From NCBI GenBank assembly GCA_947247005.1, contig OX365962.1, forward strand, positions 8,095,201 through 8,159,200: DNA of 64,000 bases, given 5' to 3'. The notes under the pieces are model-generated. The model saw only the letters and a list, made by a program, of their open reading frames with translations. It was not told the origin of the DNA and searched no databases. Positions 45,986 through 57,479 of the stretch are shown piece by piece (the first letter of the stretch is position 1; every line of letters begins with the position of its first letter). A program made the position numbers and the translations under genes. This stretch comes from Spisula solida. Lineage: Eukaryota; Mollusca; Bivalvia; Venerida; Mactridae.

Positions 45986-47957
45986 TTTTATACGCCCGTT
46001 GAAAACGGGACGTATTATGTGAACACCCTTGGCGGGCGTGTGGGCGTGCGTGCGGGCGGCGGTGTCCAGTAATTTTTCTGTACTCTAACGCAAACAGTTT
46101 TCCTCTGATCATCTTAAAACTTTGTGACAATGCTTATGGGCATAATATCTAGGCCAAGTTTGATTATAGGCCAAATCAGTTCAGGCCTTCTTGGGTTATG
46201 GTCCTTCATTTACCAAAAAAATGTGAAATTGGCCTTGTCTGTTCTCTAATGCAAACAGTTTTCATCCGGTCATCTTCAAACTTTATGACAATGCTAATGG
46301 GCATAATGTCTAGGCCAAGTTCGATTATAGGCCAAATCGGCCCAGGCCTTCTTGGGTTATGGTCCTTCATTTACCAAAATAATGTGAAATTGGCCTTGTC
46401 TGTACTCTAATGCAAACAGTTTTCATCCGATCATCTTCAAACTTTGTGACAATTCTTATGGGCATAATATCTAGGCCAAGTTCGATTATAGGCCAAATCG
46501 GCCCAGGCCTTCTTGGGTTATGGTCCTTCATTTACCAAAAAAAAGTGAAATTGGCCTTGTCTGTACTCTAATGCAAACAGTTTTCATCCGATCATCTTCA
46601 AACTTTGTGACAATGCTTATTGGCATAATGTCTAGGCCAGGTTTGATTATAGGCCAAATCGGCCTAGGCCTTACTTGGTTATGGTCCTACAATTACCAAA
46701 ATAAATGTGAAATTAACCTTGTCTGTTCTTTAGTGCAAACAATTTTCATCCGATCATCTTCAAACTTTGTGACAATGCTTATCGGCATAATATCTAGGCC
46801 AAGTTCGATTATAGGCCAAATCGGCCCAGGCCTTCTTGGGTTATGGTCCATCATTTACCAAAAAAAAGTGAAATTGGCCTTGTCTGTACTCTAACGCAAG
46901 CAGTTTTCATCCGAGCATCTTCAAACTTTGTGACAATGCTTATGGGCATAATATCTAGGCCAAGTTCGATTAAAGGCCAAATCGGCCTAGGCCTTATTTG
47001 GTTATGGTCCTATAATTACCAAAATAAATGTGAAATTGACCTTGTCTGTTTGGTTATCATGGTCCTGCAATTACCAAAATAAATGTGAAATTGACCTTGT
47101 CTGTTCTTTAGTGCAAACAGTTTTCATCCGATCATATTCAAACTTTGTGACAATGCTTATGGGCATAATATCTAGGCCAAGTTTGATTATTGGCCTAGGC
47201 CTTATTTGGTTATGGTCCTGCAATTACCAAAATAAATGTGAAATTGACCTTGTCTGTTCTTTAGTGCAAATAGTTTTTATCCGATAATCTTCAAACTTTG
47301 TGACAATGCTTATGGGCATAATATCTAGGCCAAGTTTGATTATCGGCCTAGGCCTTATTTGGTTATGGTCCTACAATTACCAAAATAAATGTGAAATTGA
47401 CCTTGTCTGTTCTCTAAGTGCAAAGAGTTTTCGTCTGAGTATCTTCAAACTTTGTGACAATGCTTATGGGCATAATATCTAGGCCAAGTTCGATTAAAGG
47501 CCAAATCGGCCTAGGCCTTATTTGGTTTTGGTCCTACAATTACCAAAATAAATGTGAAATTGACCTTGTCTGTTCTTTAGTGCAATTAGTTTTCATCCAA
47601 TCATCTTCAAACTTTGTGACAATGCTTATGGGCATAATATCTAGGCCAAGTTTGATTATCGGCCTTAGCCTTATTTGGTTATGGTCCTATAATTACCAAA
47701 ATAAATGTGTAATTGACCTTGTCTGTTCTCTAGTGCAAAGAGTTTTCGTCTTGAGTATCTTCAAACTTGGTGACAATGTTCATGGGTATAATATCTAAGA
47801 CAAGTTCAATTGTAGGCCAAATCAGCCTAGGCCTTCTTGGGTTATGGTCCTTTAATTAAAAAAAATGTTGGATTGTTTTGTTTTTTTCATTCACCATGCT
47901 CTGAGACTCACCATGCCCCAAGACGGGCGTATTTTGTGACATTTTGGCACTCTTGTT
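45986..47957 (+). mobile_element. HINE-like element, ATACGCCCGT family, copy 1
   Basis: TTTTTATACGCCCGTTGAAA then ACGGGACGT forms a 5' hairpin. A GGCGGGCGTGTGGGCGTGCG head and about 11 tandem units of ~160 bp (some shortened) follow, with CATCTTCAAACTTTGTGACA, GGGCATAATATCTAGGCCAA and GGTTATGGTCCT. The complementary arm ACGGGCGTAT, an imperfect hairpin GTGACATTTTGGCAC and TCTTGTT (47951-47957) end it. Open frames of up to 124 residues are repeat translations. Confidence 0.85.
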
Positions 47958-48601
47958 AAACAGTCAAAGACTACTGTTTTAGAAAAAAAATGTTTAGTCG
48001 GTCACTCCAGCTATCCCATGTTGGAGATGTGATCTTCCTCTTTGAAGATTATCTCAGTAATTTTAATGTTTTTGGAAGGATAAATTCTAATTAATTCTGA
48101 TGAAAGCTAAAATTGGCATTCACTAAATACTGATTGTTTTTTCAGGTCAGTTATACAAGAAATGTGTGGTAAACTGTGATGCTAATGTACAATGTGTAGA
48201 AATGGCAATATAGAACTTCTGATACATATTACAGGTTAGTTTGCTAAAGTGAACTATTTTATTATTACAAAAGCATCTGTATATATTTTATTTATTAATC
48301 ATTGATATATTGAGAAAGATGTAGAATGTATACGTAATCATTAATTAGATGTAATTTAAGATTTACAATCTCTATTCAACTCGTGTTGTATGGATTATTC
48401 ATGTATTGATAGCCGCCTCAAAACTGATAGCCACAAGGGCGGCTATCTTATGGGATACGAATTAAGATTCTCCCCTGGACATGAAAGGACAAGTTACTGC
48501 TAGTTAATTCAATTAATAAATTTGTTTGCGTGAATTTTGAAGCTATTAATTGACGAGTATATAAACATATTTCAATGCTTATTGATCCCACCCTATTAAC
48601 A
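47958..48601. other. Non-coding between two HINE-like elements
   Basis: TTTTTTCAG at 48138-48146 and a later ATTACAG, then GTTAGT near 48233-48241, resemble splice sites, but the sequence between lacks an open frame of note. No gene is proposed. Confidence 0.35.
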
Positions 48602-51480
48602 TTTTTATACGCCCGTTGAAAACGGGACGTATTATGTGAACACCCTTGGCGGGCGGGCATGCGGGCGGGCGTGCGTGCGGGCGGCGGCGTCCAGTAATTT
48701 GTCTGTACTCTAGCGCAAACATTTTTCATCCGATCATCTTCAAACTTGCTGACAATGCTTATGGGCATAATATCTAGGCCAAGTTCGATTATAGGCCAAA
48801 TCGGCCTAGGCCTTATTGGGTTATGGTCCTTTAATTACCAAATAAGTATGTAATTGGCCTTGTCTGTACTCTTACGCTAACAGTTTTCATCCGATCATCT
48901 TCAAACTTGCTGCCAATGCTTATGGGCATAATATCTAGGCCAAGTTCGATTATAGGCCAAATCGGCCTAAGCCTTATTGGGGTATGGTCCTTTAATTACC
49001 AAATAAGTATGTAATTGGCCTTGTCTGTACTCTTACGCTAACAGTTTTCATCCGATCATCTTTAAACTTGCTGACAATGCTTATAGGCATAATATCTAGG
49101 ACAAGTACGATTTTAGGCCAAATCGGCCTAAGCCTTATTAGGTTATGGTCCTTTAATTACCAAATAAGTATGTAATTGGCCTTGTCTGTACTCTTACGCT
49201 AACAGTTTTCATCCGATCATCTTCAAACTTGCTGCCAACGCTTATGGGCATAATATCTAGGCCAAGTTTGATTATAGGCCAAATCGGCCTAGGCTTCATT
49301 TGGTTATGGGCCTAAATTAATTACCAAATAAGTATGAAATTGGCCTTGTCTGTCCCTTATGAAATTTTACTGTATTGCCAGTGCATTGCCATTGTATTAC
49401 CCGTTTGTTGCCAGTTTGTTTCCAGTGTCTTACCAGTCTATTGGTCCCCTATTGCCAGACCTGATTAATTAATGCCAGCTTATTGTCAGCTTAAAACCAG
49501 TGTGTAACCAGTTTGATGCCAGTTCTGACAACACTGTACATACACTGACAACAGTAAAATACTTAAGCATTAAAGTAGATGAATAATTTTCACCTAATAT
49601 GAAAAACGAAAGCAACCAAGCTTTGTTTTGGGAAAAAATATGACAACAGACTGACTTCACACTGAAAATACACTGGCATTACAAAAAGACTGAAGATAGA
49701 CTGGTAATAGACTGACAATAACTGGTAATAGACTGACAATAGGTGGGAATTCGTTTTATCCAGTCTGACGTCAGTGTAAAACCAGTGTATTACCAGAACT
49801 TGCAAGTCTGGCAACACACTAGCAATATATCTTTAGGCTTCAAAGGAATTGTGTTGCCAGTGTAAATCCAGTGTGTATCAAGTTTAATGTCAGTTTGCAT
49901 CCAGTTTGATGTCAGTGCACTAGGAAATAATATGACAACAGACCGACTTCACACTGGCAATACACTGGCATTACAAAAAGACTGACAATAGACTGGTAAT
50001 AGACTGACAATAACTGGTAATAGACTGACAATAGGTGGGAATTCGTTTTATCCAGTCTGAAGTCAGTGTAAAACCAGTGTATTACCAGGTCTGACAAATC
50101 TGGCAACACACTGGCAATATATATTTGGGCTTCAAAGGAATTGTGTTGCCAGTGTAAATCCAGTGTGTATCCAGTTTAATGTCAGTTTGCATCCAGTGTG
50201 ATGTCAGTGCACTAGGAAAACATATGACAATCTGACTTCACACTGACAATAGACTGGTGTATTCCAGTCTAAAGTCAGTGTAAAACCAGTGTATTACCAG
50301 GTCTGACAACACACTGACTATAGACTGACGACACACTGACTATAGACTGACAACACACTGACTATAGATGACAACACACTGACTATAGACTGACAACACA
50401 CTGACTATAGACTGGTTATACATTAATGTCCTTTTGACCTTCTTGTATTTAAACTAGTTGGTCAATTTTATCATAAGAATACATTTGTTTTGACGTAACA
50501 GTAGCATTGGGTAACTGCCTCCTCACACACAGTTTAACAGTCATACTGTGTATGAGTAGGCGGTCATCCAATGACTATATTGTCTGTTTCTTTCTGTTGC
50601 CAGTGAATTGTCAGAACATACACCTCAATTATTTTCAAAGTAATTTATTGCCAGTTTATTGTCAGAACAAGAATACAAAATATTTTCTAAGTCTTGTGTT
50701 GCCAGCTTATTGTCAGAAATAAGGAAGTGCTAAATTTGCAAGTCTTTTGTTGCCAGAGTGTTGTCAGATGTATTTTAATAACAAAATGTAGTGTCAGTGT
50801 ATTGTCAGATTGACTCTGTCATTTATATTTTCATGCCAGTGTATTTCAGATCCCAGTTTTACTACCAGTGTGTATCCAGTGTGTTGTACAGCTATTACCA
50901 GAAGCTGACAATACACTGGTTACACTGCCAGTGTATTGTCAGAAATAAAAAATTACAGCCAGTGTCATACCAGTTTATTGTCAGTGTGTTGCCAGACAGA
51001 TATTCATATAACCAGTCTATTGTCAGTGTGTTGTAGTGTATTGTCAGTGTATTGTCAGTGTGTTGTCAATTTAACTTTTCATAAGGGGTACTCTTACGCA
51101 AACAGTTTTCATCCAATCATCTTCAAACTTTGTGACAATGCTTATGGGCATAATATCTAGGCCAAGTTTGATTATAGGCCAAATCGGCCTAGGCCTTATT
51201 TGGTTATGATCCTATAATTACCAAAATAAATGTGAAATTGACCTTTACTGTTCTCTAGTGCAAAGAGTTTTCATCTGAGTATCTTCAAACTTTGTGACAA
51301 TGTTTATGGATATAATATCTAAGACAATTTCAATTGTAGGCCAAATCAGCCTAGGCCTTCTTGGGTTACGGTCCTTTAATTAAAAAAAATGTTGGATTGT
51401 TTGTTTTTTTCATTCACCATGACCTGAGACTCACCATGCCCCAAGACGGGCGTATTTTGTGACATTTTGGCACTCTTGTT
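48602..51480 (+). mobile_element. HINE-like element, ATACGCCCGT family, copy 2 with internal satellite
   Basis: Same head as copy 1 (48602 on). Four ~160 bp units run to about 49350, then a 1.7 kb CAGT-rich block (49360-51085), then two more units and the same end: ACGGGCGTAT, GTGACATTTTGGCAC, TCTTGTT (51474-51480). The inner block either expanded in place or was acquired. Confidence 0.85.
49360..51085. repeat. ~11 bp CCAGT/GTCAG repeat block with 292 bp higher order
   Basis: TTGCCAGTGTA-like 11-mers alternate as TTGCCAGT, TTACCAGT and TTGTCAGT; stretches in the opposite orientation read ACTGGTAATAGACTGACAAT. Larger units start at TGACAACAGACTGACTTC near 49641, near 49933 and (shortened) near 50225, giving a 292 bp period. 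Mixed orientation allows hairpins. This is not a CRISPR array: there are no unique spacers. Confidence 0.85.
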
Positions 51481-51564
51481 TTGGATTGATAATGTTCGTA
51501 ATTTAAAGACCAAAACAATATTTCTGTTTTAAAAATAATTGCTGATCCCTTTCACCGTAGACTT

Positions 51565-51801
51565 GTTTAAAACGCGGTGAAACTACGGGTGCAGCCAAAT
51601 ATGCGGCCACAGAATGGGTTGGCCTGGGCACTTACTTCCAAAAGTTTAACGGTAATATATCAGTATTTTAGCAATTATTGTGATGTTGTGTTGTTTATTT
51701 TGGTTATTTAAGTAATTTTCTAATGTTTTGAACAATATATTGATGATTTTGAAGTTGCTTGGCTTGGCCGCACTTGCCCGCAGTTTGACCGCGTTTTAAA
51801 C
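51565..51801. mobile_element. 237 bp MITE-like inverted-repeat element
   Basis: The left arm GTTTAAAACGCGGTGAAACT and the right arm, reverse complement GTTTAAAACGCGGTCAAACT, match at 19 of 20 positions, and similarity extends about 15 bases further to GCAGCCAA/GCGGCCAA. The interior has no coding sequence. It ends immediately before ATGATGGCGGAAGTAG. Confidence 0.75.
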
Positions 51802-51872
51802 ATGATGGCGGAAGTAGATATAGCGTTTTGATAAAATCTTATCAAAAATAGCCGCATAGAACTGATTGCACA

Positions 51873-51977
51873 ATGCCAGTACTTGTTGAACAAGGAAAAT
51901 CTTCTTTAATACTCACAACGAACGTAGAAATGCAATTTAATCAACATCCGATGCAGAGTTTAAACATTGAATGTGAA
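51873..51977 (+). CDS. Candidate first coding exon (35 codons), unknown product
   Basis: ATG at 51873 opens a 105-base frame that ends exactly in phase at GTAAGT (51978), a consensus donor. The product MPVLVEQGKSSLILTTNVEM, then QFNQHPMQSLNIECE, is non-repetitive and balanced in composition, unlike the repeat-derived frames around it. I recognise no domain. A nearby upstream ATGATGGCGGAAGTAG (51801) gives only a short frame ending at TGA. Downstream exons could not be located and may lie beyond the repeats to the right. Confidence 0.35.
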
Positions 51978-52309
51978 GTAAGTCACTGTCGTACTCGTAC
52001 CGATTCGGCCCAAAATGTTAAAAAATGTTAATAACTTTTGAACAATGTTATGCATCTATTGTGCTTTGCTATTTCGTTTATGAACGTCAATTGTTAACAT
52101 CAATACACGGCATCGTGTGTTACACTGTGACTGTACGAGTCTAGCACTATTGAAAACTGTTAAATAAATCTGAAATTTTTTATAAGTTTAAATTAAGAAA
52201 TATCACAGACTTATGACAATAGATTGATTCAATCGAGCTGGGCAGTCTTGGATGTGCATCGTTAATCGACAGATGCTCGTGAAATCCTTTTTAACAGTAT
52301 GTTGTCGAT

Positions 52310-52695
52310 TATCTTCCTTATCTGCATTACAGTCGTGCCAATTTTTTTCTGTGTCAATTATTATTTTCCTAATGCGTCTGACGGTCGTCCCATTTACTTT
52401 TTATTATCCGAACGATGGTCGTACCAATTATTTTCCTTATGGGCATGACAGTCATGCAAATTATTTTCATTATCCGCACGACGGTTGTGCCATTTATTTT
52501 CCTAATGTGCAAGACGGTTGTGCCAATAATTGAATTGTTTTCCTTATCCGCACGACAGTCTTGTAAATTATTTTCCTTATTTGCACGATGATTATACCGA
52601 TTAATTTTCTTATCCACACGTCGATTGTGCCAATTATTTTCCTTATCCACATGACAGTCAAGCCAATAATTTTCTTTATCCGCACAACGGTCAAA
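52310..52695. repeat. ~31 bp degenerate tandem repeat (about 12 units)
   Basis: The unit is roughly CCAATTATTTTCCTTATCCG plus CACGACGGTCGTG. The CACGACGGTCGTG part is itself near-palindromic. Open frames on both strands (93 residues each) are repeat translations. Confidence 0.8.
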
Positions 52696-53087
52696 ATGTT
52701 GTCAGTCTGAATGAATATTTGTCAGTCTGAATGAATATTTGTCAGTTCGAAAACATATTAAAAATGAAAATAGACTTTAAAGTGTACCTTTTTTAATTGC
52801 TTAATTCAGCTCTATCTAAATAATTTAGAAATGCATGTTTAGCTTTTAACATACATTGTAATAACAAGTGATTGCCAAGGGACCTAATTTGTTGTTTACC
52901 TTTTTACAATAACCTGAATAAGCATAGCTATAAATTTAACCTCTGTAGAGCTGAAATACCTCAAAATGACAGCCAATCTTTTCTGCTCCCAGAGTGAAGT
53001 AGAAAAAACCCTAGTTACAATGTAACTGCACCATCATCGAATCCCAAGTCCTCATTTAAAATGCAGGAGGGCCTAATTACAAGTGCA
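52696..53087. other. Non-coding, nothing recognised
   Basis: A direct repeat GTCAGTCTGAATGAATATTT occurs twice near 52698-52742. Otherwise nothing is supported. Confidence 0.45.
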
Positions 53088-53605
53088 TTTTTTATGCTCC
53101 CCGAAGGGTGAGCATATAGTTGCCGCTTTGCCCGTCCTTCCGTCCATCACACTTTTGTCCAGGCCATAGCTTGAAGAGTATTAGAGATATCAATTTGAAA
53201 CTTCATAGGTGAATTGATTTCATTGAGGGGAAGTGCAGTGCACAAGAACCATTACTCTTGATTGCATATTTTTTTCAGCGTTAGCTGTCTAGCTTGGAAT
53301 TTGACCTACTTTAAAAACCAATGAAATGTTTACAAAAAAAATAGAAGAAACTGAATACTTACTTCCCATTGGTCAGAATATGCTATACTCATCACAAAAG
53401 ATACCGCGAAAAAGTTAGATTTCTGTTAAACTTGTAATCAAAGGTATGGTAGATACACACAGAGATCTGTTATTCGCGTTTCTTTAAGTGTGTAGTGTAT
53501 TTCTTATTAATTCTATTTTTGACTGTTTGACCTTAATGTGACCCAGGTCAAGTATACAATGGATTTATATTAGTAATACAGCGCTTATAAATTTACTATC
53601 GGAAT

Positions 53606-53690
53606 TAGCTTCATAGGTAGCGCGTTCCTCTACACCATATCTTTTGTGAGCAGAGGGCCTCAAGTTCAAATCCTACATCAGCCTATTTTT
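53606..53690 (+). pseudogene. tRNA-like relic with enlarged middle
   Basis: TTAGCTTCATAGGTAGCGCG resembles a D arm with box A and CAAGTTCAAATCCTA a T arm with box B, but the acceptor ends do not pair and the middle is too long. Probably a SINE head or dead tRNA. Confidence 0.35.
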
Positions 53691-53715
53691 TCTGATTTTC
53701 TTTTTCCCCATTTTG

Positions 53716-54945
53716 TTTTTAGCTCACCTGTCACAAAGTGACAGAGTGAGCTTTTGTGATCACTCTTCGTCCGTCGTCAGTCCGTCCGTCCGTCAACAAT
53801 TGGCTTGTGTAGACACTAGAGGTCACAATTTTAGCCTAATCTTTATGAAACTTGGTCACAATGATCATCTCAAGAAAATCTAGACCAAGTTCGATATTGG
53901 GTCATCTGGGGTCAAAAACTAGGTCACTAGGTCAAATTATAGAAAAACCTTGTGTAGTCACTAGAGGTGACAATTTTGACTTAATATTTATAAAACTTGG
54001 TCACAATGATCATCCTAACAAAATCTAGGTCAAGTTCGATATTGGGTCATCCGGGGTCAAAAACTAGGTCACAAGGTCAAATCATAGAAAAACCTTGTGT
54101 AGTCACTAGAGGTCCCATGTTTGGTCTTATCTTTACAAAATTCGGTCACAATGATCATCTCAATAAAATCTAGGTCAAGTTTAATAATGGGTCATCAGGG
54201 GTCAAAAACTAGGTCACAAGGTCAAATCATAGAAAAACCTTGTGTAGTCACTAGAGGTCACAGTTTTAGCATAATCTTTACGAAACTTGGTCACCATGGT
54301 CAACACAACAAAATGTAGGTCAAGTTCGATATTGGGTCATCTGGGGTAAAAAACTAGGTCACAAGGTCAAATCATAGAAAAGCCTTGTGTAGTCACTAGA
54401 GGTCACAGTTTTGACCTGATCTTTATGAAACTTGTTCACAATGATCATAACAACAAAATCTAGGTCAGGTTCGATATTGGGTCATCTGGGGTCAAAAACT
54501 AGGTCACATTATCAAATCATAGAAAAACCTTGCATAGTCACTAGAGGTCACAATTTTGGCCTAATCTTTATGAAACTCGGTCACAATGATCATCTCAACA
54601 AAATCTAGATCAAGTTTGATATTGGGTCATTCGGGGTAAAAAACTAGGTCACAAGGTAAAATAATAGAAAAACCTTGTGTAGTCACTAGAGGTCACAGTT
54701 TTGGCTTGATCTTTACGAAACTTGGTCACAATGATCATCTCACCAAAATCTAGGTCAAGTTCAATATTGGGTCATCTGGGGTAAAAAAGTAGGTCATTAG
54801 GTCAATCATATAAAAACCTTGTGTAGTCACTAGAGGTCACAATATTGGCCTAATCTGTATAAAACTTGGTCACAATGATCATCTCAACAAATTGTAGGTC
54901 AAGTTTGACAGGTGAGCGACCTAGGGCCCTGTGGGCCCTCTTGTT
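53716..54945 (+). mobile_element. HINE-like element 1, AGCTCACCTGTC family
   Basis: TTTTT then AGCTCACCTGTCACAAAGTG forms a hairpin with ACAGAGTGAGCT. A GTCCGTCCGTCCGTC tract and about eight ~143 bp units follow (GTGTAGTCACTAGAGGTCAC, CACAATGATCATCTCAAC, GATATTGGGTCATCTGGGGT). The end has the arm GACAGGTGAGC, the hairpin GGGCCCTGTGGGCCC and TCTTGTT (54939-54945). Non-autonomous, with no replicase frame. Confidence 0.88.
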
Positions 54946-55137
54946 TAAAGATATTTCTTGTTAGTTATTCCCCTTTGTAATTTTTCATACTTAATTCTTT
55001 CTGGGCCATAACTTGAACAGTATTAGAGAAATCAATTTGAAACTTCATTGGTGACTAGACCTCATTGAGGGGAAGTGCAGTGCACAAGAACCATAACTCT
55101 TGATTGCATATTTTTTTGAGTTACTCCCCTTTCTATT

Positions 55138-55423
55138 TTTATGCCCCCCTATCGATAGATGGGGAGGCATATAGTGATTCACCTGTCCGTCCGTCCGTTC
55201 GTCCGTCTGTCCTGGTTAACCCAAATTGACCGTTTCTTCTAGCATTAATATGGCTTGCTACAAAGCTTTCATACTTGCATAGATGTTGTGTATGAACACT
55301 CTCCACACGCCAGTATCACCTAACCCCATTTTGACCTTCACCTTGACCTAATTTTGGACTTAGACTTATTTATGGACAAGGCTTCCACAGGGGGCATAAG
55401 CGTTTATTGAACGCAGTCTTGTT
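55138..55423 (+). mobile_element. Small HINE-like element, ATGCCCCCC family, copy 1
   Basis: ATGCCCCCCTATCGATAGAT, then GGGGAGGCAT (5' hairpin), a GTCCGTCCGTCCG tract and a short unique core without tandem units. It ends GGGGGCAT, the hairpin GCGTTTATTGAACGC (55400-55414) and TCTTGTT (55417-55423). It sits inside a unit of the older element. Uninterrupted units read CCCTTTGTAATTTTTCATAC, which places the insertion within a run of Ts without duplicating any other sequence, as expected for Helentron-type T-T insertion. Confidence 0.85.
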
Positions 55424-56184
55424 TCATTCTTAATTCTTGTCTGGGTCATAACTCATACAGTATTAGAGATATCAATTTGAAACTTCATATGTGAATAGAT
55501 TTCATTGAGAGGAAGTGCAGTGCACAAGAAACATAACTCTTTATTGTAAGTTTTTTTTGAGTTATGGCCTTTTCTACTTTTATACTTACTTCTTGTCCAT
55601 GTCATAACTCCTTCATTATGGGAGGTATTGATTTGAAACTTTATAGGTGAATAAATCTCATTGAGGAGAAGTGCAGTGCCACAAAAACACAACTGTACCT
55701 TTATTGTTTTTTTAATTATCTCCCTTTTTTATACAAATTAATGCTTGGCAGGTCCCTAACTTAACAGTATTGATGGCATTTGATTGAAACTTCACATAAT
55801 GATAGAGAGGAAGTGCAGTGTCAAAGAACCATAATTGTACACTATTTACTTTTTTTACCTGTGTCTGTAATATGTTATTTCCAATGTTGGGACAAGCACT
55901 TGCTTCGAGGAGCATAATTCGGTTTTACCGATTCCTTGTATTCTACATTTACTTTAATCCAATAAATATGTGGAACTATCAAGTACTTTAAATTTATTTT
56001 GAATTAGGTTAATAATCTGGTGATATTGCAACACTGCACATCCAATGGTCAAAATAATGATGACTAGTTTCCAATAACAGTAAGCTATTTAGAATGGTCA
56101 CACAATAATGTTTCAGTGGTTTATAATGTGTTTGTAATTGTATATACATGTATGCGAAGGCTGCACGCTACATGTACTTACGTT

Positions 56185-57467
56185 TTTAGCTCACCTGTCA
56201 CAAAGTGACAGAGTGAGCTTTTGTGATCACTCTTCGTCCGTCGTCCGTCGTCAGTCCGTCCGTCCGTCCGTCAACAATTGGCTTGTGTAGACACTAGAGG
56301 TCACAATTTTAGCCTAATCTTTATGAAACTTGATCACAATGATCATCTCATCAAAATCTAGGCCAAGTTCGATATTGGGTCATCCGGGGTCAAAAACTAG
56401 GTCACTAGGTCAAATCATAGAAAAACCTTGTGTAGTCACTACAGGTCACAATGTCGACCTTATCTGTATGAATCTTGGTCACAATGAACATCTCCACAAA
56501 ATGTAGGTCAAGTTCGATATTGGGTCATCTGGGGTCAAAAACTAGGTCACTAGGTCAAATCATAGAATAACCTTGTGTAGTCACTAGAGGTCACAATTTT
56601 GACTTAATCTTTATGAAACTTGGTCACAATGATCATCTTGACAAAATCTAGGTCAAGTTCGATATTGGGTCATCCGGGGTCAAAAACTAGGTCACAAGGT
56701 CAAATCATAGAAAAACCTTGTGTAGTCACTAGAGGTCACAATTTTGGTCCAATCTTTATGAAACTTGGTCACAATGATCATCTTAACCAAAACAAGGTCA
56801 AGTATGATATTGGGTCATCTGGGGTCAAAAACTAGGTCACTAGGTCAAATCATAGAAAAACCTTGTGTAGTCACTACAGGTCACAATGTCGACCTTATCT
56901 GTAGGAATCTTGTAGTCACTAGAGGTCACAGTTTTGACCTGATCTTTATGAAACTTGTTCACAATGATCATAACAACAAAATCTAGGTCAGGTTCGATAT
57001 TGGGTCATCTGGGATCAAAAACTAGGTCACATTATCAAATCATAGAAAAACCTTGCATAGTCACTAGAGGTCACAATTTTGGCCTTATCTTTATGAAACT
57101 CGGTCACAATGATCATCTCAACAAAATCTAGATCAAGTTTGATATTGGGTCATTCGGGGTAAAAAACTAGGTCACAAGGTAAAATAATAGAAAAACCTTG
57201 TGTAGTCACTAGAGGTCACAGTTTTGGCTTGATCTTTACGAAACTTGGTCACAATGATCATCTCACCAAAATCTAGGTCAAGTTCAATATTGGGTCATCT
57301 GGGGTAAAAAAGTAGGTCATTAGGTCAATCATATAAAACCTTGTGTAGTCACTAGAGGTCACAATATTGGCCTAATCTGTATAAAACTTGGTCACAATGA
57401 TCATCTCAACAAATTGTAGGTCAAGTTCGACAGGTGAGCGACCTAGGGCCCTTTGGGCCCTCTTGTT
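56185..57467 (+). mobile_element. HINE-like element 2, AGCTCACCTGTC family (chimeric)
   Basis: The left part (to about 56911) matches element 3, including its ACTACAGGTCACAATGTCGA variant unit. The right part (from 56911) matches element 1, including GTTTTGACCTGATCTTTATG and CACATTATCAAATC variants. The junction ATCTTGTAGTCACT joins two different unit positions with a 2-base overlap (TG). Ends are as in element 1: hairpin GGGCCCTTTGGGCCC, TCTTGTT at 57461-57467. Confidence 0.88.
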
Positions 57468-57479
57468 TAAAGATATTTC

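Larger units (their letters stand above)
53088..55939 (+). mobile_element. HINE-like element, ATGCTCC family, interrupted by nested insertions
   Basis: The head ATGCTCCCCGAAGGGTGAGC starts at 53094 and is followed by half a unit with AGTGCAGTGCACAAGAACC, breaking off near 53274. Units resume near 54964 and run to the arm GGAGCATAATTCGGT, a hairpin ATTCGGTTTTACCGAT and TCCTTGT (55933-55939). Inside lie unrelated DNA with a tRNA-like relic, a complete AGCTCACC-family element (53716-54945) and a smaller element (55138-55423). The order of nesting makes this the older host element. Confidence 0.65.

Noticed and set aside
46198..47798. Open frames of 60-124 residues in the 46-48 kb region (and 54-59 kb)
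   Set aside because: All are translations of 140-160 bp tandem units of mobile elements and recur identically with the repeats.
49360..51085. Regular CCAGT repeats as a CRISPR array
   Set aside because: No unique spacers, units of 11 bp, mixed orientation, eukaryotic context.
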